Part shown: positions 58,359 to 64,000 of the stretch, piece by piece
How the letters are laid out: every line of letters starts with the position of its first letter
How positions within the stretch are numbered: position 1 is the first letter of the stretch
Source: Liolophura sinensis
Lineage: Eukaryota; Mollusca; Polyplacophora; Chitonida; Chitonidae
Reading direction: 5' to 3'
Length of the DNA stretch: 64,000 nucleotides
NCBI RefSeq assembly: GCF_032854445.1
Contig: NC_088295.1
Coordinates: 23,671,385 to 23,735,384, forward strand
Notes under the pieces: model-generated
What the model saw: the letters and a program-made list of their open reading frames with translations, nothing else
What the model was told of the DNA's origin: nothing
The model's database searches: none
Program-made: the position numbers and the translations under genes

Positions 58359-58604
58359 TCAAGTAGTAGATGACTTAAAAGGCAAAGTAGGCCTAATGCC
58401 GACAGTAACAGGACCCGAAATAATATCTGAGGACAAGTCAGCTTTGTGAAGAGTCACAGATTTAAATTCAGCAGAGCTTATACCTCTAATAAATACATTT
58501 GATTCAGAATATGACTCATCAGAAAATGGCAAAACATCTTGTAACAATAAAGACTGAGAAGCTCCAGTATCTCTTAATACCCTGATCTTTGTATCACAAG
58601 ACAT
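58359..58604 (-). pseudogene. Retropepsin-like fragment of the LTR relic
   Basis: An open frame with R-V-L-R-D-T-G-A-S-Q-S-L-L, the catalytic D-T-G motif of retroviral-type aspartic proteases, and later G-x-x-x-x-x-P-F. It stops before the end of the domain. Not functional as written. Confidence 0.7.
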
Positions 58605-58917
58605 GTCATTTTTTAAGTGAGAATTTACCGTTACAAATAAATGGCTCGAAAACTTTCATAACATTATCCTGTGAATTCTGTGTACACTCTACTGGTGGAG
58701 TCTTAACATAATCAAATTCATCAACATTGTTCACCATATCAGACTTTTTAGCAGTAACACACAAAACAGTGGGCTTGGAGCCACCCTCTTGTTCTTGCCT
58801 TCTCTTTAAAGCATAACAATTTTACAAAACATGGCCTGGCTTCATACAATAATTACATGTAACCCTGCTAAACTGCCTATCAGTAAATGTATGGTCAGAC
58901 CTTCGTTGAGTAGTGTT

Positions 58918-59427
58918 CTAATTAACAGGTCTTCTTTGCTCATCTGATTTGTCAAAATTTTGAGTCTGTTTCGGTGGGCCTGAATTTGAGTTAAATGAAC
59001 TGCTGGAAAAGGGTTGAGGCTTTCTGAATGTCGACGGCTTTTTCTGAAATGAGACCTTATGTGTAACCGTGTAAGTATCGGCCATAGTGACTGCTGCTTC
59101 TAATGTATCAACCTCTTTGTCCTCAATTAAAGTTCTGACATCATCATTAATACACCTTTTAAAGTCTTCAATCAGAATGATCTGTTTTAACTTTTCATAA
59201 TCTTTATCTACACTTTTAGCAGAACACCACCGCTCAAACAATTGTTCCTTCTGTCTAGCAAATTCAATGTAAGTTTGATCTCTTTTCCCAAAATTTCTAA
59301 ATTTCTGCCGATAGGCCTCTGGCACGAGCTTATATCTTTTTAAGATAACATCTTTTACAAAATCATAACATGCAGCCTGTTCTGTTGATAACTCTGTGTA
59401 TATATCCATAGCTTTGCCAGTTAACAC
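58918..59427 (-). pseudogene. gag-like fragment of the LTR relic
   Basis: A 169-codon open frame with a helical retrotransposon capsid-like pattern (A-x-x-Y-x-x-L, D-F-V-K-D-x-I-L-x-R-Y, Y-R-Q-K-F-R) followed by a Ser/Pro/Gln-rich linker, the usual layout before a zinc knuckle. Frame breaks lie on both sides. Confidence 0.7.
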
Positions 59428-59945
59428 ACTCTGTAAAAGGGTAGTCCAAAACTATTTAGGCCACTCTAAATTATGAGCAATCTTCTCCAACTGTAGAAAA
59501 TATTTATCTACATCAGTCTCACGAAATTGTGGCACCAATCTTATGTTTCTAGTAACGTCAAATTTTGAGGCATATCAGAAAAACTTAATCCAGACCTATC
59601 TCCTTCTAGTTTCCTCGCTTCAATTTCGCTCTGAGGTCTCAATTTCTCCAATTCGAACACTCTTTCATTTTCCCTTTCTTTAAACAACCTTTCATTTTCC
59701 CTTCCTTTAAACAATCTTTCATTTTCTTTAAACAATGTTTCTTTTTCATTCTCAGTCTTATATAGACTGGTGGAATTTTCTAGAATAAGAAAATGCTTGA
59801 ACACTTGTTGTAAACAAACAGGCCCCGAACTGAGCGTATTCTTGAACATTCTAAGGCAGAGGCAGACAGCAGGCCCTGAACTCAGCATGTGTAAACAGTG
59901 GCAAGTAAACAGTAAATTTAGAAGCTGACGGCAGTTATGTTAAGT

Positions 59946-61025
59946 TATTTTTTTCCAAACACATGCATTTAATCTCACTTATGTTAATATTTATGAATAT
60001 ACTGAAATATAAGTATGATCCAAATCCAGACTGAACACATTTGTTAGCTGAAAAGATCAAATACTATTGCAAATATATGTGCTCAGCATGTGTTACATCC
60101 TCATTTATAACATTATTACACAGAGACAAAATAAACCAAGAGGTGGCCTCAAATACCGACCATACAAAAATTATTTGCATGGGTCTTTTTTTCTTTAAAG
60201 AAAAAATATTGCGGACCACATTTACAACTAACTGCTCGCACTCTTTCATCTGAACTTTAATGCGTTTCTTGCAGTAACAACATACTGACAGAAGACTATC
60301 AATAACTGGTTTCAAATGTGCCAGTAAAGTATCGATATCTCAGGTAAATTATGAACTTGTGTTTTTAACCTAGGGAACTATCCACCTTTTTGTGATCATA
60401 CAGCGGGGATTGGCTTCACAATCCAGCGCAGCAGACTATGCGATGCAAGGCACTCCTCGGGCGGAGAGTAACCCAGATTTAAATCGACCCAGAGCAGCCA
60501 GTGTCTCGTGTACAGCCGTGTGTACTAGACAAGACGCGTATTGCTTTCACAGGCAGATACAGGACAGATGTACCTAAACTAATACGGCAGGATTTTTGTG
60601 AAATACCAAATCATCATATGCAAAGAGCGGTACAGCATGAAGTAATATGTGATCGTACAACTTATATGGACACTGGGTAGGTGTAGTTATGGACCTGTAC
60701 GGTGTGGAAAAACTACCTGCCTGACATTGCCCAGGTAAGCATTTATGTAGGCCACCTGACGCAGTTATAGGCTGCTGTGTTGTATTCCTGACTAGGTAGA
60801 TTTAATTATAGATTCATCTCTTCTCATGACTAATGCAGCCACATGTACATTACAGTCAATACAACAATACGGGTTATGATTATAGAGTAAGAATTTCCAA
60901 TAAACTGTCGGTGAAGGAAACAACAACCAAATTTCCTTAAAACGAGTTATAGCCAATAAATGAACTACGAAACCGAGGCTTAGAATTATACACATGGTGT
61001 AATTTCCCTCTACAGATTCTCTAGG
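59946..61025. other. Region upstream of gene 4, no gene seen
   Basis: No exon or repeat recognised with confidence. The gene 4 promoter and any 5' exon should be here. Confidence 0.4.
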
Positions 61026-61077
61026 ATGGTGTTCAGTGTGACAACGTCATGGCTTCTGATTAACGCAACTGCGTCCT
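61026..61077 (+). CDS. Gene 4 signal-peptide exon
   Basis: ATG at 61026, then V-F-S-V-T-T-S-W-L-L-I-N-A-T-A-S and one base before GTAAGT, which joins exon 61555 in phase 1. The core is short but hydrophobic, with an A-T-A-S cleavage-like end. The frame is also open back to the acceptor CTCTACAG at 61015, so the true start could lie in an earlier exon. Confidence 0.55.
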
Positions 61078-64000
61078 GTAAGTTATACTTACCGTCAATG
61101 GCCAGCAGCATATCGTAAAGCTTTTAGTCTGTCACTTTTTCCAGTTTATGTTGTCTATCATACTTCTCGTCATGCGTCTCGCACAGTATTGTGGCTTGGT
61201 CAGGTAGATGCATTGGATTATTTACCTTCTCCTTTACATGGCACGAGTTTGCTGTCACTGGTAGTACTTGAATGCCATGTGAAATGAAAATAATAACAGG
61301 CCTCTATTCAAAGTTGTCACAGATTGAATGGGGAGTGAGGATGGCTTTTCTCGTGACGGACGTAGCTGTCCCAAAACTTCACTTGAAATACAGAATTCTG
61401 TTGCTCGCAACAAAATAAATATGTCGAGATCTTTCAAACAGTTACTTGTTCCTTCATGGTGTTTGTTGCCATATGCGCCGAATTATTTCTGTTTTAACCA
61501 GATTGGAACCAAGATTTATAGTTTACTACATTTAGATTTACGATAATCTTGCAGTATTTAGTCTGAATGGGTCAGACCCGACAAGTGGGTACCTTGAATA
61601 CAACAAAACTCCCATCACGGTCTCATCAACTTCCGCCCTCTTAGAAAGAACTGTGTTAGAGCAGATCTGTTCAAAGCTTGGATTCAGGTTAGTTTTTTTT
61701 GGTGCAATTTACAATCATTGCAAGCAATTCATTAAAATAATCATACAGTTCACTTGTTCCAGTTTCCAATGCACGAAGGCCTTAAGGAATTAACATAAGC
61801 ATTGTTTTCTAATGGTGCCATAAATATGGGGATACGTGGCTTGCTTATTTTGATGTGTTTTTTTACATTAGCATGTATCCAATTTGAACTGTTACTTTTC
61901 ATCTTCTTGTACATATGCTTTTACGTTTATATCCATTTGCAAGCACATGACTCGTTTTCCTCGTAATTATTTTGGATATCAGCATGTTTGGAACTGTTGC
62001 TAAGATATAAATCCTATGTGTGTCTGTAATTCCAGAGCATATCCACTGTTCAAACTTTCGGTAAGGAACTTGCCCCGGAACAGCAGCTGGTATGGTGTCG
62101 ATGGTTGTGTCTATGGCTGCTATGATATCTATCTGGAATGTCAAGGTATACGAAATGTAATATATAGATGAATTAATACATTTGTAAGTTCAGTTCTGTA
62201 GTTCAGTTTTAGCCCTCTCGTTTCTGGACAATTTCAGAGAGAAGCCAAAATATCAGACCCTTTCCTAGACGCCGCATATGAGAACTGACAAGTTATTTAA
62301 GTGTTGTGAAACATGAATTACCTAATGTTGGTGACGTACTTTCGCGCTTTCTATACAGGATAGATTTACGCATAACTAAAAACGTTTGATATTGTTCTCA
62401 TTTTCCCAACGGTTTATCACTCATCAAAGATTATCACCAAAACGCGGCTCACCATGCATATGGTTTCATCTACAGAGTTTCCATTTCGACTGGATCAGGC
62501 CGGGAACATCCGGGTGTGGTTTAAGGACACGGCCTCAGCGCTGTGTGCCCACATCACCGCTCAGGATGCTATGACTTTATGTAAGAAGTTTCACCAAACC
62601 AGGTATGCTTGGCGTGTGACGATGAGCCGCGAATTCTTTCGTTTTCATTTAAGACATGTGTAGATTAACATAGTGGCTTATATTTCTACATTTTGAACCA
62701 CTTTCTCAAAACATCGTGAACAAGTTTTAATGTAAGAGAAGTGATTATACTACATGTAATTAGTGTCAATATGTTATTTCGTCATAACTAGTATTATTAT
62801 ACCCCCTATAGTCATTCTCGACCTTCATTACTCAACACACGGTCACATGATATTCCGCAAAACATTATTTAAAGCAATTATGAGCTTAAGCAAAACGGCA
62901 TAAAGCTCACAAGGTAATATCCTGTGTTCACGAGGCCATAGCCAACGATCTCGTGATAATATCCAACGATCACGTGCGTTTATTCTACTGCTGTTACCCT
63001 CCTTTTTGTGCCCCAGTGATGTTTGATTGCAAAGTAAATATCCAGACGATGGCTTGCTCGGCTATGGATGTACAAATTCACCTATTTAAAGAACTAACAG
63101 AGGAAGTACAAGTTTTTCCGGTATAATAAAACATATACGGTAGTTCATGCTGGAGATGGGATATCAGGAATTGTCAGCTCAGGACAGGTAATATTCAACT
63201 CGTGCAAATATCAGCATCGAATTGACAATCCCTGATATCAAATCCCTCAGTATGCACTATCTCTATATTGTTTTCTGGAATGTGCACAAGCATTGTCTTA
63301 CCAGAGCCTCACTGACTTTGGAGTATAGAGTACTTCCATCCCGATCATTAACGATGATGTATGTAGTTGTGTGTATGACTGCAGCCAGGCTACGGATTAC
63401 CACAATGGATATCCGCTATATACATTTATATGCCGACTTCCGATACTGCGCATTCAGAAAACTGCCGACACATAAACCTCGCCACATAAAGGAAACTATA
63501 AAATAGTGAAAAAGCAAAATGAAATAAAAATATAAACCAATAATCTTTGCTTAAGTTATATTTCTTGGTACTAGGAAATTCAGATAAATCCTTTTATTTC
63601 CAGCGAATATGTAACCATTATTCCCAGTACATTCAGGGGCCAAATGGAAATATGGAATCTGAATGGTTCGTGTCCCAATTGGTTTGAATTTGGAAGCAGT
63701 TGTGAGGCCATAACGCCTGTGGTGTCTAATGCTTGTGGTGAAAAAGATCTTGCTGCTATTCGCTGTCAAAGAACAGGTCAGGCTTTATGTCAATATAATA
63801 TATAAAAAATGTTCGCATTCAGCAGATTTACGTGCAAGTATTTTATAATAGCAAATGTTCTTACCGGTATTTGTCAAATTAGAATCATGAAACTGACTAT
63901 AACTGTTGTTGAAGATGATACAAGAATATGTGTGTGTACCATGTGAAAGAACTAGCTGCTTTCTACATAGGTCTTGTGAAGAGATATCGTCTGAAGAGCT
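61026..64000 (+). CDS. Gene 4: SRCR protein, 5' part only
   Basis: Exons found: 61026-61077 (signal), 61555-61687/62036-62145 (domain 1), 62476-62602/63604-63776 (domain 2), and the start of domain 3 at 63971, cut by the window end. Phases are 1-2-1 as in the other genes. It is head to head with gene 3, about 6.9 kb away. Membrane anchoring cannot be judged because the 3' end is outside the window. Its N-terminal domain lacks C2, as in gene 3 domain 1, so it may be the nearest relative of gene 3 by arrangement. Confidence 0.75.
61555..62145 (+). CDS. Gene 4 SRCR domain 1, divergent (exons 61555-61687, 62036-62145)
   Basis: The first exon has F-S-L-N-G-S-D ... T-P-I-T-V-S-S (no C2) and Q-I-C-S-K-L-G-F (C3). 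The second exon is short (110 nt) with three cysteines in D-G-C-V-Y-G-C ... L-E-C. The usual C-x-G-x-E-x-S-L block is missing, so cysteine numbering is uncertain. Accepted on phase, splice sites and position. Confidence 0.65.
62476..63776 (+). CDS. Gene 4 SRCR domain 2 (exons 62476-62602, 63604-63776)
   Basis: F-P-F-R-L-D-Q-A-G ... A-L-C-A-H and T-L-C-K-K-F, then G-S-C-P, S-S-C-E, N-A-C-G-E-K-D and I-R-C. Six cysteines. It lacks the common C-x-G-x-E-x-S-L string, as gene 2 domain 1 also does, so it may be its orthologous position. Donors GTATGC and GTCAGG; acceptors TCTACAG and TTTCCAG. Confidence 0.75.
63971..64000 (+). CDS. Gene 4 SRCR domain 3, start only
   Basis: After the acceptor TTCTACATAG the phase-1 reading gives L-V-K-R-Y-R-L-K-S, the usual first strand of an SRCR domain (compare Y-R-L-S in genes 2 and 3). 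Cut by the window end. Confidence 0.55.

Larger units (their letters stand above)
57935..59945 (-). mobile_element. Broken LTR retrotransposon relic (gag and protease parts, LTR ends)
   Basis: Read on the - strand: about 190 nt matching the start of the 33884-34645 LTR up to just past its TATA box; a Lys/Glu-rich coiled-coil stretch; a gag-like region (about 58918-59430); a C-x2-C-x4-H zinc-knuckle with an in-frame stop before its last Cys (about 58825-58860); an aspartic-protease motif D-T-G-A-S (about 58560-58600); and about 100 nt matching the end of the LTR, ending TAACA at 57935. Reverse transcriptase and integrase are absent. Several stops break the frame. Most like Ty3/gypsy-type elements; the class is inferred from gag-protease only. 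Confidence 0.8.

Noticed and set aside
59541-59888. 115-codon frame as a complete gag start
   Set aside because: Its first about 50 codons are LTR sequence upstream of and across the TATA box; only the coiled-coil part is likely of gag origin.

Overview
This is a window of an animal nuclear genome: AT-rich, intron-rich with GT-AG introns, and full of dispersed short repeats. A SINE family ending in an AAATA-repeat tail, tRNA-like SINE heads and several minisatellites suggest a marine lophotrochozoan, probably a mollusc. The species cannot be read from the sequence. Nothing bacterial or viral in gene style is present, and no CRISPR array or rRNA was seen.

The window is dominated by four linked genes for type I membrane proteins built from scavenger receptor cysteine-rich (SRCR) domains. 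Gene 1 is on the + strand (about 3370-14106), gene 2 on the - strand (32615-19146), gene 3 on the - strand (54104-39411), and gene 4 on the + strand starts near 61026 and runs off the end. I rebuilt exon chains by hand from domain homology, splice sites and intron phase. Each SRCR domain is split over two exons with the phase pattern 1-2-1, the two-exon layout and six-cysteine set of group A SRCR domains. Genes 1, 2 and 3 each have six recognisable domains, one transmembrane exon and a short Pro/Tyr/Gln-rich cytoplasmic tail. Genes 2 and 3 also share a 28-nt start exon followed by a 57-60-nt signal-peptide exon. Genes 2 and 3 are clear tandem paralogues with matching exons in order. Gene 3 has an extra N-terminal domain and lacks the counterpart of gene 2 domain 4.

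Two themes stand out. Each paralogue has at least one SRCR domain that lost a matched pair of cysteines (C2 and C7, which form one disulfide in this fold). There are also six single-base frame breaks in otherwise conserved exons, most of them in short G/C or T runs. They point either to assembly indels or to young decay. One of them may be bypassed by an AGAG tandem splice acceptor.

Between the genes lie repeats. These are a Harbinger-like MITE with TTA duplications (15384-15979), a solo LTR with perfect TAGTT duplications (33884-34645), a broken gag-protease relic sharing both ends of that LTR (57935 to about 59945), a 57/42-bp minisatellite of about 2.5 kb with higher-order structure (55.2-57.7 kb), several smaller minisatellites, SINE copies, and a 200-N assembly gap (43558-43757) that removes part of a gene 3 exon. 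Likely role of the genes: cell-surface recognition or scavenging receptors of innate immunity type. This is inferred from domain content only.
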